Shown: positions 52,225 through 61,002, counted from the first letter of the stretch. The stretch: DNA of 64,000 nucleotides from Shouchella shacheensis (GCF_001484965.1 NZ_LLYY01000006.1:124001-188000); one strand, 5' to 3'. The notes: generated by a model not told the origin, from the sequence alone. Made by a program: numbers and translations.

Positions 52225-52377
52225 CTAATCCAGTGAATTTCCATGATTAATCGCATAGCCAAGTATTGCACCTAACAGTGTGTTAGTAATGACCAAGCCG
52301 TGTAGTTCGTTCATCGAGACAAACGTCAAAAATCCGCCAATAATTGCCAACATTATGGGGGTGTACAATTTTTTCAC
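52225..52377 (-). CDS. Small hydrophobic protein
   Basis: A 50-residue protein with two short membrane segments (LYTPIMLAIIGGFLTFV and LVITNTLLGAILGYA). The GTG at 52377 follows AGAGGAGAGA, a good site; the longer frame upstream has none. No family is recognised. It lies in a decay zone between two gene remnants and could be intact or itself a fragment. Confidence 0.45.
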   Translation of the reverse strand: MKKLYTPIMLAIIGGFLTFVSMNELHGLVITNTLLGAILGYAINHGNSLD

Positions 52378-52533
52378 TGCTGTCTCTCCTCTCTCTTGAG
52401 CTCTTAAACACCCATAACCGATTATAAATATATAAAACATGGTACCCTTTTGACCCATGCACTTTTTTTCCGATTAGCTCGAGTATTTTTGGGTGTCCTA
52501 ATATATACTCCCCCTTTTCCGTTCTCCACACAG

Positions 52534-52560
52534 AAAAAACCAGCGCGGCGCTGGTTTTTT
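52534..52560. terminator. Orphan terminator of a lost gene
   Basis: A near-perfect 27-bp palindrome: AAAAAACCAGCGC and GCGCTGGTTTTTT. It sits just after the stop codon of the methionine synthase remnant. Confidence 0.88.
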
Positions 52561-52561
52561 A

Positions 52562-52708
52562 TTATTCGTCGTCCCACACTTCGCTAGCGACCTCTTTAAC
52601 ATAAGCCAGTTTGGCCCATTGTTGTTCCTCACTCAAGAGATTTCCTTCTTCGGTAGAAGCGAACCCGCACTGTGGGCTGAGGGCGAGGTGCTCAAGCAGA
52701 ACATGGTG
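52562..52708 (-). pseudogene. 3' fragment of a YxjG/YxjH-type methionine synthase gene
   Basis: Reading the minus strand gives the last 48 residues of a cobalamin-independent methionine synthase-like protein, including LSPQCGFASTEEGNLLSEEQ and ending in VASEVWDDE and a stop codon. The Cys-Gly-Phe motif is the zinc-binding cysteine region of the MetE C-terminal fold. Upstream of 52708 the homology ends abruptly and there is no start codon or ribosome binding site, so the first 85 to 90 percent of the gene is missing. The terminator that follows is intact. Confidence 0.75.
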
Positions 52709-52730
52709 CCATTAGTCCCTTTTCATCTCT

Positions 52731-53072
52731 CTAATGCTTTTTCGCTCTTCCTATTAATGCACCTATTCCTAATGGCAATAGCGAAAGACATGTCATGAAA
52801 ACCAATGTTCCACTTACTCCTAACGGCACAAAATAATAGCCCCAGTCCCCGGCGAATAGAAACAAAAGGAGCCTGGAAACTAAGTACGACACCCCAAAAG
52901 GAACCAGCATATATAACATACCTTTGACTTTCGCGATCAACCATCCTCCAATAAGGAACGCAAACAGCCACACCCCATAAGCAAAAAGAGAGCCATAGAT
53001 ATATTCCTCAGACATGGCTATGAATCCGTAGGGGAGACACAAGAGAATAACCCCTAAGCGCTGGCCCTTCAT
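52731..53072 (-). CDS. Four-helix membrane protein of unknown function
   Basis: A 113-residue protein with four hydrophobic segments and a basic C-terminus (GRAKKH). The ATG is preceded by GGAAGGAGTGG at good spacing. Aromatic and glycine-rich helices resemble many small Bacillus membrane proteins, but I recognise no family. It is monocistronic and may be a recent insertion in this decay zone. Confidence 0.6.
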   Translation of the reverse strand: MKGQRLGVILLCLPYGFIAMSEEYIYGSLFAYGVWLFAFLIGGWLIAKVKGMLYMLVPFGVSYLVSRLLLFLFAGDWGYYFVPLGVSGTLVFMTCLSLLPLGIGALIGRAKKH

Positions 53073-53286
53073 GATTCAACTCCACTCCTTCCTAATGATG
53101 ACCCACCCCTCTATACAAATAAAAAAGTCTGAATTCGCCTAACACATGTTTCTGTTACTTCATCTGGGGCTTGTCCTTTGATCGTTAATGGCCTTGCTCT
53201 GCCTTGTATATACAATATATATTAAACACCGAAAATTGATACATATTTTTCGATACGGCATTTCATAAAACATACCAAAATAGCCG

Positions 53287-53333
53287 CCCTAAAATAGAGC
53301 GCAAGTCCTACGAGTTGCGACATCCACTTTAGG
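53287..53333 (-). terminator. Hairpin downstream of the aldehyde dehydrogenase gene
   Basis: On the minus strand CCCTAAA pairs with TTTAGGG, and within it CGCAA pairs with TTGCG. The T tract is poor, so this is a tentative terminator. The rest of 53073-53347 is A/T-rich and shows nothing else. Confidence 0.45.
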
Positions 53334-53347
53334 GGGTTCTTCGACCT

Positions 53348-54793
53348 TTAATTCTGCTCTTTAAACTGCAAATACATTACTTGCGTGGAGAGGAAATCAT
53401 CAATGCCGTTCTTTCCGTCCGTGCCGCCAATGCCTGATTGTCGCATGCCGGCATGATAGCCCTGTATCGCTTCCCCGTTCTCGCGATTCACGTACGTCTC
53501 TCCGTAGTGCAAGTCACGAGCAACTTGCATCACTTCGTTGTAGTTATCGGAGTAAAGCGACGAGGACAGGCCATAAATGGAGTCATTGGCAAGGTCAATC
53601 GCTTCTTCTAAGGTCGTGAATGTCGTGATTGGAAGAACAGGACCGAAAATTTCCTCCTTCATGATCTCCATATCGTGTTCCACATTTGTGAGAATGGTGG
53701 GTTCATAGTAATAGCCTTTGTCCTGGCTGCCCCGCTTGCCACCCGCGAGCACTTTAGCGCCTTGTTCTTTTGCGGCCTCGACCACATCGGCGACTTGATC
53801 AAGGTGTTCCGAGCTGGAAAGGGGCCCCATGTCCACACCTTCTTCTTGAATGGAATAACCTAGTTTCGTATCGTCAAACGCGTTTTTGAGCTTATCGTTA
53901 AGCTCATCCGCTACATCTTCGTGAACGTAGAGACGTTCTGCACAAATGCACGCTTGCCCCGCGTTTTCCAGACGGGAGAGTTTAATATTTTCAACGGCTA
54001 GGTCAAGATCCGCATGTTTGCTCACAATCGCTGGCGCTTTTCCGCCAAGCTCGAGATTCACCTTCACGATGCTCTCGGCCGCTGCCTGCATGACCTGTGT
54101 CCCGGCGCCAACGCTGCCTGTCATGCTGACCATCGCGACCTTTGGATGCTTGGCCAGTCTGTTACCGACCGTTGAGCCTTTGCCTGTCACTAGATTAAAG
54201 ACTCCTTTTGGGAGCTCACTATCATGTAAAATCTCGCTAAGCGCTACAGCCGTATTCGGCGTCTGCTGAGAAGGTTTAATGACCACAGAACACCCGGTGA
54301 TCAGAGCCGTCGCTACTTTACGAGCAAAGATGAACACCGGGTAGTTCCAAGGCACGATTCCTGTAACTACGCCTATTGGCTTGCGCTGAATCAACAGCTG
54401 CTCGTTCGGGTTATCACTCGGCACGATCTCCCCGCCGATTTTTCGGTTCCATTCGGACATATAATAGAAAAGTTGAATCGCATTTTCCAGTTCGCCTCTT
54501 GCTTCTTCTAGCGGCTTGCCTTGTTCCTCGCTAAGCATCGTCGCAAAGCGTTCCTTGTCTGCGTTGATCGCATCCGCGATGGCGCGAACCACACGCCCGC
54601 GCTCCACCTGCGGCACCTTTTCCCATTCTTTCTGCCCTCGTGCCGCCGCTTCAATCGCTTGATTCGTTTCTTCCTCCGTGGCATCGACGATTTGGGAAAT
54701 GACTTCTTCTGTCGCCGGGTTGATGACATCGATGGTTTCTGTTGATGCCGACGTGATGAATTGTCCGTTAATGTAAAGCGTATGTGGATTCAT
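53348..54793 (-). CDS. aldA: Aldehyde dehydrogenase (AldA-like)
   Basis: NAD-dependent aldehyde dehydrogenase of 481 residues. It contains VPWNYPVFIFARKVA, the glutamate motif LELGGKAP and the catalytic cysteine in NAGQACICAER. The C-terminus, with YVNRENGEAIQGYHAGMRQ followed by SGIGGTDGKNG, is the hallmark of the E. coli lactaldehyde/glycolaldehyde dehydrogenase AldA. Relation to AldA rather than GabD or BetB is thus fairly clear; the natural substrate is not. The ATG has AAGGGGAAC. It is monocistronic. Confidence 0.88.
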   Translation of the reverse strand: MNPHTLYINGQFITSASTETIDVINPATEEVISQIVDATEEETNQAIEAAARGQKEWEKVPQVERGRVVRAIADAINADKERFATMLSEEQGKPLEEARGELENAIQLFYYMSEWNRKIGGEIVPSDNPNEQLLIQRKPIGVVTGIVPWNYPVFIFARKVATALITGCSVVIKPSQQTPNTAVALSEILHDSELPKGVFNLVTGKGSTVGNRLAKHPKVAMVSMTGSVGAGTQVMQAAAESIVKVNLELGGKAPAIVSKHADLDLAVENIKLSRLENAGQACICAERLYVHEDVADELNDKLKNAFDDTKLGYSIQEEGVDMGPLSSSEHLDQVADVVEAAKEQGAKVLAGGKRGSQDKGYYYEPTILTNVEHDMEIMKEEIFGPVLPITTFTTLEEAIDLANDSIYGLSSSLYSDNYNEVMQVARDLHYGETYVNRENGEAIQGYHAGMRQSGIGGTDGKNGIDDFLSTQVMYLQFKEQN

Positions 54794-54931
54794 TCCAAGT
54801 TCCCCTTTCTTGTATATCTTCTATGGAATGGACTTCCCTTACGTCTTTTCTATTAAACACCCGTTCACAAAACGTTCAGCATAGCGGGCAGGAGGGACTG
54901 ATATACTAAGGGAGAAGAAAGGCGGGAAACG

Positions 54932-55216
54932 ATGTTTAAACTGATCAGTTATCTAGAAGGCGCTTCGTTGCTTTTGCTGCTTTTTGTGGCGATGCCGATG
55001 AAGTATATGATGAATGTTCCTGAAGCTGTATCGATTGTCGGGATGGCCCATGGCGTTCTTTTCATCGCCTACATGCTCTTTGTGGCTGGCTTTTTCTTTG
55101 GTCGTAAGTGGTCGCTTAAGACGACCGTTTTCGGTAGTGTCGCCTCCGTCCTCCCGTTCGGCACGTTTGTTTTTGAGGGAAGATGGTTGAAGCAACAGGA
55201 GCGCCCGATAGCCTAG
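54932..55216 (+). CDS. DUF3817 family membrane protein
   Basis: A 94-residue, three-helix protein beginning LISYLEGASLLLLLFVAMPMK and containing the family motif GMAHGVLFIAYM and the ending PFGTFVFE. DUF3817 proteins are small integral membrane proteins of unknown role. The ATG follows GGCGGGAAAC. It lies 77 bp upstream of the YflT-type stress gene, which has its own sigma-B promoter. Confidence 0.8.
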   Translation: MFKLISYLEGASLLLLLFVAMPMKYMMNVPEAVSIVGMAHGVLFIAYMLFVAGFFFGRKWSLKTTVFGSVASVLPFGTFVFEGRWLKQQERPIA

Positions 55217-55240
55217 CTTCAGTCCATTTTTTAAAGAGAT

Positions 55241-55266
55241 GTTTTACGTTTTTTTCGTCCGGGTAT
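55241..55266 (+). promoter_or_regulatory. Sigma-B promoter of the YflT-type gene
   Basis: GTTTTA (55241-55246) and GGGTAT (55261-55266) are 14 bp apart. The -10 is perfect and the -35 has five of six bases of GTTTAA. The ribosome binding site begins about 12 bases past the -10. Confidence 0.75.
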
Positions 55267-55292
55267 CCCTTGTAACTAAGGAGGCGATACGA

Positions 55293-55637
55293 ATGAAACC
55301 AGTATACAAAGAATTGTTGAATGATGAAAAAGTCGTTGAAACGGTGAATGCATTGAAAGTCCAAAACATTTCCGAGGATGACATCTATGTGATCACCCAT
55401 GATGATGAACGTACCGAGCGAGTGGCGGATAACGCCGATGCGAATACCGTCTCCGCACAAGAAACCGGGCTCGGGACATCCATCAAGAACATGTTCCGCA
55501 AAAAAGGCGACGAGCTTCGCGCTCAGTTTGAAGAACTAGGCTTTGATGCGGACGAAGCGCAGCAGCTTGAGGAAAAGCTAGACCAAGGGAAAGTGCTTGT
55601 GGTTGTGAGAAACCAGACAGAAGGCTTTACGTTGTAA
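55293..55637 (+). CDS. General stress protein, YflT family
   Basis: A 114-residue protein of the YflT/heat-induced stress protein family (GSP17M type). It has the family's N-terminal VYKELLNDEKVVETVNAL, the YVITHDD strand, and the C-terminal helical hairpin FEELGFDADEAQQLEEKLDQ followed by GKVLVVV. Function is unknown; relatives belong to the sigma-B regulon, and a near-consensus sigma-B promoter lies here. I use the ATG with AAGGAGG at 55293, not the earlier one. A strong terminator follows. Confidence 0.85.
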   Translation: MKPVYKELLNDEKVVETVNALKVQNISEDDIYVITHDDERTERVADNADANTVSAQETGLGTSIKNMFRKKGDELRAQFEELGFDADEAQQLEEKLDQGKVLVVVRNQTEGFTL

Positions 55638-55652
55638 TTGCAAATAGATCGA

Positions 55653-55682
55653 CCGTCCTCCATCTGCGAGGACGGTTTTTTG
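55653..55682 (+). terminator. Terminator of the YflT-type gene
   Basis: ACCGTCCTC and GAGGACGGT pair perfectly and run into TTTTTT. Confidence 0.92.
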
Positions 55683-55767
55683 CGTTTAAGGTTGCCGGTT
55701 CTCCTTCATGCGTTATACTAAAGAGAGAGACAAGAGGGCAAGGGTGCAAGAAATGGAGGGAACATTC

Positions 55768-56313
55768 GTGAAGGAAATGCAAAAAAAGCAGTTCATTGCT
55801 TGGTTCATGCGACATCACCGCTTCAAGCATAGAGAAGTGCGTTCACTGTTGGCCTATATCCAAGCCCACCCCCATCTGCTCCAACACATTCATTTTACGG
55901 AATCCATCCCCCCGGGTACTCGTACCATCGTCATTGCCAGTACACAATCGGATAAACAAGGCTTCCTTTACACAGATGGCCGCAGAAGGACAGAGGATGT
56001 AGCTCGGGCGATGGATGACTTAATGAACCATCCGTCCACCCCCTTTTACATGATTGTTCACTTTTATGGAAAAGAACTCAATCACCACTATCAACAGCTC
56101 ATTGATCGTCCGATTCGCCAGTCGTTTCAGCATTACAAGCGGTTTGAAGCATTCGAAGCCGAGACGAAGGATCTTCTCCATCACATCTCAAAAACCAACA
56201 AAGTCGACCGTCTGAAAGCAGCGATTGACAAAGCGTTGGACGACCGGGATCACGAACGTTTCGCTGCACTTTCTAGAGAGCTCCGGAGCTTGCAGGAAAC
56301 GGAGGTCCTCTAA
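55768..56313 (+). CDS. YpiB family protein (UPF0302) with IDEAL domain
   Basis: A 181-residue cytosolic protein: an N-terminal UPF0302 domain (QKKQFIAWFMRHHRFKHREV, SLLAYIQAHPHLL) and a C-terminal IDEAL domain (AIDKALDDRDHERFAALSREL). It resembles B. subtilis YpiB (179 residues), a protein of unclear function. The GTG at 55768 has GGAGGG seven bases upstream and gives the family length, so I prefer it to the ATG at 55708. It is far from the genes that flank ypiB in B. subtilis, so it may be a paralogue. Confidence 0.72.
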   Translation: MKEMQKKQFIAWFMRHHRFKHREVRSLLAYIQAHPHLLQHIHFTESIPPGTRTIVIASTQSDKQGFLYTDGRRRTEDVARAMDDLMNHPSTPFYMIVHFYGKELNHHYQQLIDRPIRQSFQHYKRFEAFEAETKDLLHHISKTNKVDRLKAAIDKALDDRDHERFAALSRELRSLQETEVL

Positions 56314-56331
56314 CACGTTCAGAGAAAAAAC

Positions 56332-56367
56332 GAAGCACATGAGAAGAGAGTTTCTCATGTGCTTCTT
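56332..56367. terminator. Bidirectional terminator
   Basis: GAAGCACATGAGAA pairs with TTCTCATGTGCTTC, between convergent YpiB-type and mnt genes. Confidence 0.85.
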
Positions 56368-56372
56368 ATCGT

Positions 56373-57248
56373 TTAACTAGCCGCCTCCCTCGGCCGAACC
56401 CAGCGCGAGAGAAGGCCATGCGTAGGGGAGAGGAGAAAGCTGAACAGGAACACCGCCCCGGTCATCAGGGCCATGGAGCCGGAAATGGAGCTATCGATCC
56501 AAACGGCAAAATAATACCCAGCGACCGCGGAAAAAATCCCAAAGAAGGCACTTAAAAAAAGCATGACCGAGAGCCGATCTGTCCATAAATAGGCGGCTGC
56601 CGCTGGAGTGATTAACATCGCTACGACCATAATCGCTCCGACCGCATCAAAGGAAGCCACCGTCGTGATCGAGACAAGTGTCATGAACAGATAGTGCAAA
56701 AAAGCGACGGGCAATCCGATGCTTGCTGCAAGTGCTGGATCGAAGGCGGTAATTTTCCACTCCTTATAAAAAGCAAGAACGCAGAAGGTTACAACGGTGA
56801 AGACAAGGAACAGCATCAACGTAGCCACCGGAATGCCTATCCCGAAAACCTCGGTTGTATTCCAAGGGATAAAGGCAATTTCCCCCATCAGCGCGTGCTT
56901 CACATCAAGATGGGCATTGCCGACTTGTGTGGCGATGAGAATGACACCCACCGCAAACAGCGTGGTAAACACAACGCCAATCGAGGCATCGTGTTGCACG
57001 CCTTTGGAATGAAACCACTGGACGAGAAACGTCGTCAAAATCCCCACAAGCGTGGCGCCTATGAGCATATGCACGCCTTCAAGCGTGTGCGTGATCATAA
57101 AGGCAAGCACAATCCCAAGAAGAACCGTGTGACTAATCGCATCGGCCATCATCGCCATGCGCCGCAAGATGAGGTAGACGCCAACAATGCCGCAGGTCAT
57201 GCCTACAAACGCCCCCGTGATCAGAATCCATCCTTCATAGGAAATCAC
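56373..57248 (-). CDS. mntD: Metal ABC transporter permease (MntD-like)
   Basis: A 291-residue membrane subunit with eight or nine helices, ABC-3 family. The coupling region near the C-terminal third reads AVGAIMVVAMLITPAAAAYL, typical of manganese/zinc permeases. Last gene of the four-gene operon, overlapping the previous permease gene by four bases (ATGA-type coupling). The two permeases probably form a heterodimer. Confidence 0.88.
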   Translation of the reverse strand: MISYEGWILITGAFVGMTCGIVGVYLILRRMAMMADAISHTVLLGIVLAFMITHTLEGVHMLIGATLVGILTTFLVQWFHSKGVQHDASIGVVFTTLFAVGVILIATQVGNAHLDVKHALMGEIAFIPWNTTEVFGIGIPVATLMLFLVFTVVTFCVLAFYKEWKITAFDPALAASIGLPVAFLHYLFMTLVSITTVASFDAVGAIMVVAMLITPAAAAYLWTDRLSVMLFLSAFFGIFSAVAGYYFAVWIDSSISGSMALMTGAVFLFSFLLSPTHGLLSRWVRPREAAS

Positions 57249-58159
57249 GAGCGATCACCTTCTTTCATGGGGGTAGCGTGGGAAGCGCCTGCTTTTTTCT
57301 GCTGCCGAAACTCCACGTATTCAATAAGCAGTCCTTTTTCTTTGCCAATAAAAAGGGAGACAAGGAAAAACCCTGCTGCTGAGAGAACAATGAATGGGCC
57401 CGTTGGCCAGCTTGCTCCCTGCGCACTAAAAAAAGTTCCGAGCGCCCCAGACATCCCACCAAAAGCCGCTGAGAGCATCATCATCGACCGAAACGAGTGC
57501 GTCCAGTAGCGCGCGCTTACAGCTGGAATAATGAGTAGAGCAGCCATTAAAATCACCCCGACCGCTTGAATGCCAATGACAATCGTCAGCACAAGGCCGA
57601 ACACATAGAGAGCGTTCATCGTCGTCATTGGCAGCCCAAGACCTTTTGCAAAGTCAGGATCAAACAGAAAGAGTTTCCATTCTTTAAAAGCAATGGCAAT
57701 CATGAAAATCACCAGCCCAGCAAGTGCGGACATGATGTAGACATCCTGCCTGACCATGCTTGCGGCCTGACCAAAGATAAAGCTATCCAAGCCGCTTTGA
57801 TTGCCACCCCCTGAAGAGTTGACAATGGTAAGCAGAACGATGCCTGCCCCAAAGAACACGGACAAAATAATGCCCATTGCCGCGTCTTCCTTAATGCGGC
57901 TATTTGCTTTAATCACTTGGATAAAAACCGCACCTAAAAGAGCACTGACGGCTGCACCGATGATTAGATATAATAAGTTTTTTTCGTTTAGGATCATAAA
58001 AGCGATAACCACGCCAGGCAAGGCCGCATGAGAGAGCGCATCGCTCATTAAGCTTTGCTGGCGCCAGTAAGCGAGCGTGCCAAACATTCCTGCCGCTAGG
58101 CCGAGTAAAATCGCACTGACCAACACCCACTGAAAGTTAGCGGACGCTAAAATGGACAT
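57245..58159 (-). CDS. mntC: Metal ABC transporter permease (MntC-like)
   Basis: A 304-residue ABC-3 permease with the coupling motif AVGVILMAALLIIPAVSARY. It is homologous to the following gene product, and differs from B. subtilis MntC (435 residues) in lacking a C-terminal regulator-like extension. Its start lies 23 bp inside the ATPase gene. The C-terminal tail is charged and short. Confidence 0.87.
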   Translation of the reverse strand: MSILASANFQWVLVSAILLGLAAGMFGTLAYWRQQSLMSDALSHAALPGVVIAFMILNEKNLLYLIIGAAVSALLGAVFIQVIKANSRIKEDAAMGIILSVFFGAGIVLLTIVNSSGGGNQSGLDSFIFGQAASMVRQDVYIMSALAGLVIFMIAIAFKEWKLFLFDPDFAKGLGLPMTTMNALYVFGLVLTIVIGIQAVGVILMAALLIIPAVSARYWTHSFRSMMMLSAAFGGMSGALGTFFSAQGASWPTGPFIVLSAAGFFLVSLFIGKEKGLLIEYVEFRQQKKAGASHATPMKEGDRS

Positions 58160-58892
58160 CGTGCGCTCCCTCCTTCATGAAGCGAACGGCTCCCCCGTAG
58201 GCACTGGCAATGTTCTCTGCCGTGAAGGTCGCGTCGGTTGGTCCGTAAGCAACCACATGACGATTTAAGAGCAGCACATGGTCAAAGTAATCCGCAACTG
58301 TCTGCAAATCATGGTGCACCACAAGCACGGTCTTCCCCTCGTTTTTCAGTTCCGCAAGAATCGCCATAATTGCACGCTCGGTTGCCGCATCCACACCCGC
58401 AAGCGGCTCATCCATAAAATACAGGTCAGCCTCTTGAACAAGGGCGCGTGCAAGGAACACGCGCTGCTGCTGGCCACCGGAAAGTTGGCTGATTTGTCGC
58501 TTCGCAAAGTCGGTCATCCCGACTTTTTCAAGGGCCTCGTATGCTTTTTGCGCATGGCGCTTTGTGGGCCATTTTAGCCAGCCGATTTTGCCGTACAAGC
58601 CCATCATCACGACGTCTAGCGCATTTGTAGGAAAATCCCAGTCGACGGAGCCCCGCTGTGGCACATAGCCGACGCGCTTTTTTTCTTTCTCAAACGCGGA
58701 CCCGAAAAAAGAGACCTCTCCGGCCAGGCGCGGGTGCAGGCCAAGAACTGTTTTAATTAGCGTCGACTTACCGGCTCCGTTTGGGCCTACAATTCCGGTC
58801 AGCGAACCCGGCTTCACGGAGAATGTGACACCATCAAGCACGGTATTCTTTCGGTACGCCGCCCGAACTTGTGACACATTCAACACGTTCAT
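58137..58892 (-). CDS. mntB: Metal ABC transporter ATP-binding protein (MntB-like)
   Basis: A 251-residue ATPase with Walker A GPNGAGKSTL, Q-loop YVPQRGSVDWDFP (the family form for Mn/Zn ATPases), signature LSGGQQQR, Walker B LYFMDEPLAGVD and H-loop VVHHDL. It begins three bases after the stop of the binding-protein gene, whose last codons carry its GGGAGATGAG site. Confidence 0.92.
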   Translation of the reverse strand: MNVLNVSQVRAAYRKNTVLDGVTFSVKPGSLTGIVGPNGAGKSTLIKTVLGLHPRLAGEVSFFGSAFEKEKKRVGYVPQRGSVDWDFPTNALDVVMMGLYGKIGWLKWPTKRHAQKAYEALEKVGMTDFAKRQISQLSGGQQQRVFLARALVQEADLYFMDEPLAGVDAATERAIMAILAELKNEGKTVLVVHHDLQTVADYFDHVLLLNRHVVAYGPTDATFTAENIASAYGGAVRFMKEGAHDVHFSVR

Positions 58893-58895
58893 GTA

Positions 58896-59840
58896 TTACT
58901 CATCTCCCTGATTAAGAGCCTCATAGATGGTATCAACATTGTGACGATACATGCCTATATATGTCCCTGTCTCGGTACCATCCTCGCCCATTGCATCTGA
59001 ATATAGTTCCCCACCAAGCTCAAGTTCGGTACCCGCTTCATTGGCGCCTTCAATCACCGCTTGAATCGAGCTGTCGTTTACACTGCTTTCGACAAATACC
59101 GCGGGGACGTCTTTTTCAACAACTGCATCAATCGTGGATTGAATATCGGAAATCCCCACTTCATCTTCTGTGCTAAGCCCTTGCAGAGCGACCACTTCCA
59201 TGTTATTCATTTCGGCAAAATATTGAAAAGCGTCATGCGCAGTCACTAGCACCCGCTGTTCTTCGGGAATTTCCGCAAGCGTTTCAACGGAGTATCCCTT
59301 TAGCTCATCAAGCTCTGCGAAATACTGCTGTTTATTTTCCTCGAAGACCTCGGCATCATCAGGGGAAAGCTCCTTTAACTCTTCCACCCCGGCATCCAGC
59401 GCCTGCTTCCAAAGCTCGACATCAAACCATATATGCGGATCGTCAGCGCCTGCCTCCTCTTCATCTTCCAGAAGTACGGAACGGTCGACGCTTTCCCCTA
59501 GGGCAACCGCTGGTACATCGGTGTTTTCAAAAACATCATTCATTTGCGCTTCAAGGTTGAGCCCACTATAAAGAATGAGGTCTGCATCGGTTAACGTCGA
59601 AATGTCTCCCTGTGTCGCTTCATATAAGTGCGGATCCACGCCGGGTCCCATTAAGTTGGTCACTTCCACACGGTCACCGCCGATGGTGGCCATTGGTTCG
59701 CCAATTTGCGCAATGGTTGTGACAACTTGGATGGGTTCATCCCCAGCGCCCTCGTTTGCTTCTCCTGTCGATCCTTCTTCATTGCAAGCTGCTAGTAGCA
59801 AAACGGCGCTTAGCGCAGCTGTAGGCAATCCCTTTTTCAC
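58896..59840 (-). CDS. mntA: Metal-binding lipoprotein of the Mn/Zn ABC transporter
   Basis: Cluster A-I solute-binding lipoprotein, about 314 residues. The signal peptide ends in the lipobox LLAAC. The three-histidine/one-acid site is visible: DPHLYEATQGD, DPHIWFDVELWK, TAHDAFQYFAE, and the C-terminal ELGGELYSDAMG acid. There is no histidine-rich loop, which favours manganese over zinc; this is inference. Start is GTG 59840 with GGAGGAGG. The protein is strongly acidic. It is first in the mntABCD operon. Confidence 0.9.
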   Translation of the reverse strand: MKKGLPTAALSAVLLLAACNEEGSTGEANEGAGDEPIQVVTTIAQIGEPMATIGGDRVEVTNLMGPGVDPHLYEATQGDISTLTDADLILYSGLNLEAQMNDVFENTDVPAVALGESVDRSVLLEDEEEAGADDPHIWFDVELWKQALDAGVEELKELSPDDAEVFEENKQQYFAELDELKGYSVETLAEIPEEQRVLVTAHDAFQYFAEMNNMEVVALQGLSTEDEVGISDIQSTIDAVVEKDVPAVFVESSVNDSSIQAVIEGANEAGTELELGGELYSDAMGEDGTETGTYIGMYRHNVDTIYEALNQGDE

Positions 59841-59996
59841 TGAAACTCCTCCTCCACTAATTTCATCGTTGTTGACGATGGTTCGTTTTTCTGATGTTAA
59901 GATATGCAACAAAGCTTGACTACTTTCTTCTAAACAATAATGTTTCTTTAAACCAACTTTAATAGCCCGTACCAACTTTGTCAAGAATTTTTATTT

Positions 59997-60009
59997 CCGG
60001 AGCTAGACA
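59997..60009 (+). repeat. Dispersed structured repeat, copy 14 (right-end remnant)
   Basis: Only the last 13 bases CCGGAGCTAGACA remain, again at the edge of a terminator hairpin. Too short for certainty alone, but the position fits the family rule. Confidence 0.5.
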
Positions 60010-60052
60010 AAAAAACGCTCATGAGAACTTGATGTCTCACGAGCGTTTCTAC
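60009..60052 (-). terminator. Terminator of the HAD phosphatase gene
   Basis: On the minus strand AAACGCTCGTGAGA and TCTCATGAGCGTTT pair with one wobble and are followed by a T7 tract. Confidence 0.9.
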
Positions 60053-60074
60053 ATATTTAGAAGGGGTGCCTTCA

Positions 60075-60857
60075 TCAAAGCCGCGGAATCACGACCCAGC
60101 GCTGAATAGCGGCTGCGACCCCGTCCTGGTCATTTGTGGCTGTGACCCAATTGGCCACTTCCTTTACGGCTTCCTGTGCGTTGCCCATCGCTATGCCAAG
60201 GCCCGCCTCATGGATCATCGCAATATCATTCAAACTATCGCCAACGGCCATCACCTGATCCATCGATAGATTCAGCTCCTGACAAACACGCTTCAGCGCA
60301 CTTGCTTTGTTGATGCCAAGGGCGTTAATTTCCAAATTGGTCGGGCTGGAATTGGTGATTTCCGTTTTTCCCTTGGTTCGAAGCGAATCCACAATCGACG
60401 CACGAAGCTCATCATCATTCGTGTCAAAGCCGAACTTCATCCATTCATGATCGTGTGGATTATCGGGAAGCTCTCCCCTGAATATGTCCTTCGTTGTCGC
60501 CCCCCAAACGTGAATATCTGCTGATTTATGTAATTCATATATATGCTCGATCACATCACGATCCAATACATTGCGCCACAGAAGCTCTCCACTGCTATGC
60601 CAAATCTCACTTCCATTGACTGTGACTAAATAGGAGTTTAAATTAAGCGATTCCGCATATTTCCCGCACGTCATCAGTGTTCTTCCGGTACTAAGGACGA
60701 CGTGCACACCGTGTTCTTGTGCCTCTGCGATCGACTCTCTGTTTCCGGCTGAAATTTCGTGTGACGGATTAAGCAAGGTCCCATCCATGTCTAAGGCAAT
60801 TAGCTTAATCTCGGGGGCATCTTCTTGTTCCAGCGTAGCGTGTGATGCATTGCTCAT
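60075..60857 (-). CDS. HAD-superfamily Cof-type phosphatase
   Basis: A 260-residue class IIB HAD hydrolase. Motif I is IALDMDGTLLN (nucleophile and acid aspartates), motif II is VVLSTGRTL, and motif III/IV is INKASALKRV with MAVGDSLNDIAMI. Such enzymes dephosphorylate sugar phosphates and cofactor precursors; substrate unknown. I start at the ATG 60857 (MSNASHATLE) with AAAGGATGG, while M1 upstream has no site. Monocistronic with its own terminator. Confidence 0.85.
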   Translation of the reverse strand: MSNASHATLEQEDAPEIKLIALDMDGTLLNPSHEISAGNRESIAEAQEHGVHVVLSTGRTLMTCGKYAESLNLNSYLVTVNGSEIWHSSGELLWRNVLDRDVIEHIYELHKSADIHVWGATTKDIFRGELPDNPHDHEWMKFGFDTNDDELRASIVDSLRTKGKTEITNSSPTNLEINALGINKASALKRVCQELNLSMDQVMAVGDSLNDIAMIHEAGLGIAMGNAQEAVKEVANWVTATNDQDGVAAAIQRWVVIPRL

Positions 60858-60973
60858 AAACGTACCATCCTTTCGTCCGATATTCATTCTCCTCTATTCT
60901 ACTACATAACAAGGACGTTACGTCTGCCTGTCTGGCCATTCGCCAAAAAAAGCATTTTTTCGAGCACACACCG

Positions 60974-61002
60974 AAAGGCAACTGCGCTGTGCAATTGCCT
61001 TT
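60974..61002. terminator. Weak hairpin upstream of the HAD gene
   Basis: AAAGGCAA and TTGCCTTT pair with an internal GC/GC step, but without a clear T tract in either direction. It may end the M20 dipeptidase transcript. Confidence 0.4.

Noticed and set aside
54521-54745. Plus-strand ORF opposite aldA
   Set aside because: Antisense to strongly conserved aldA codons and without a start signal.
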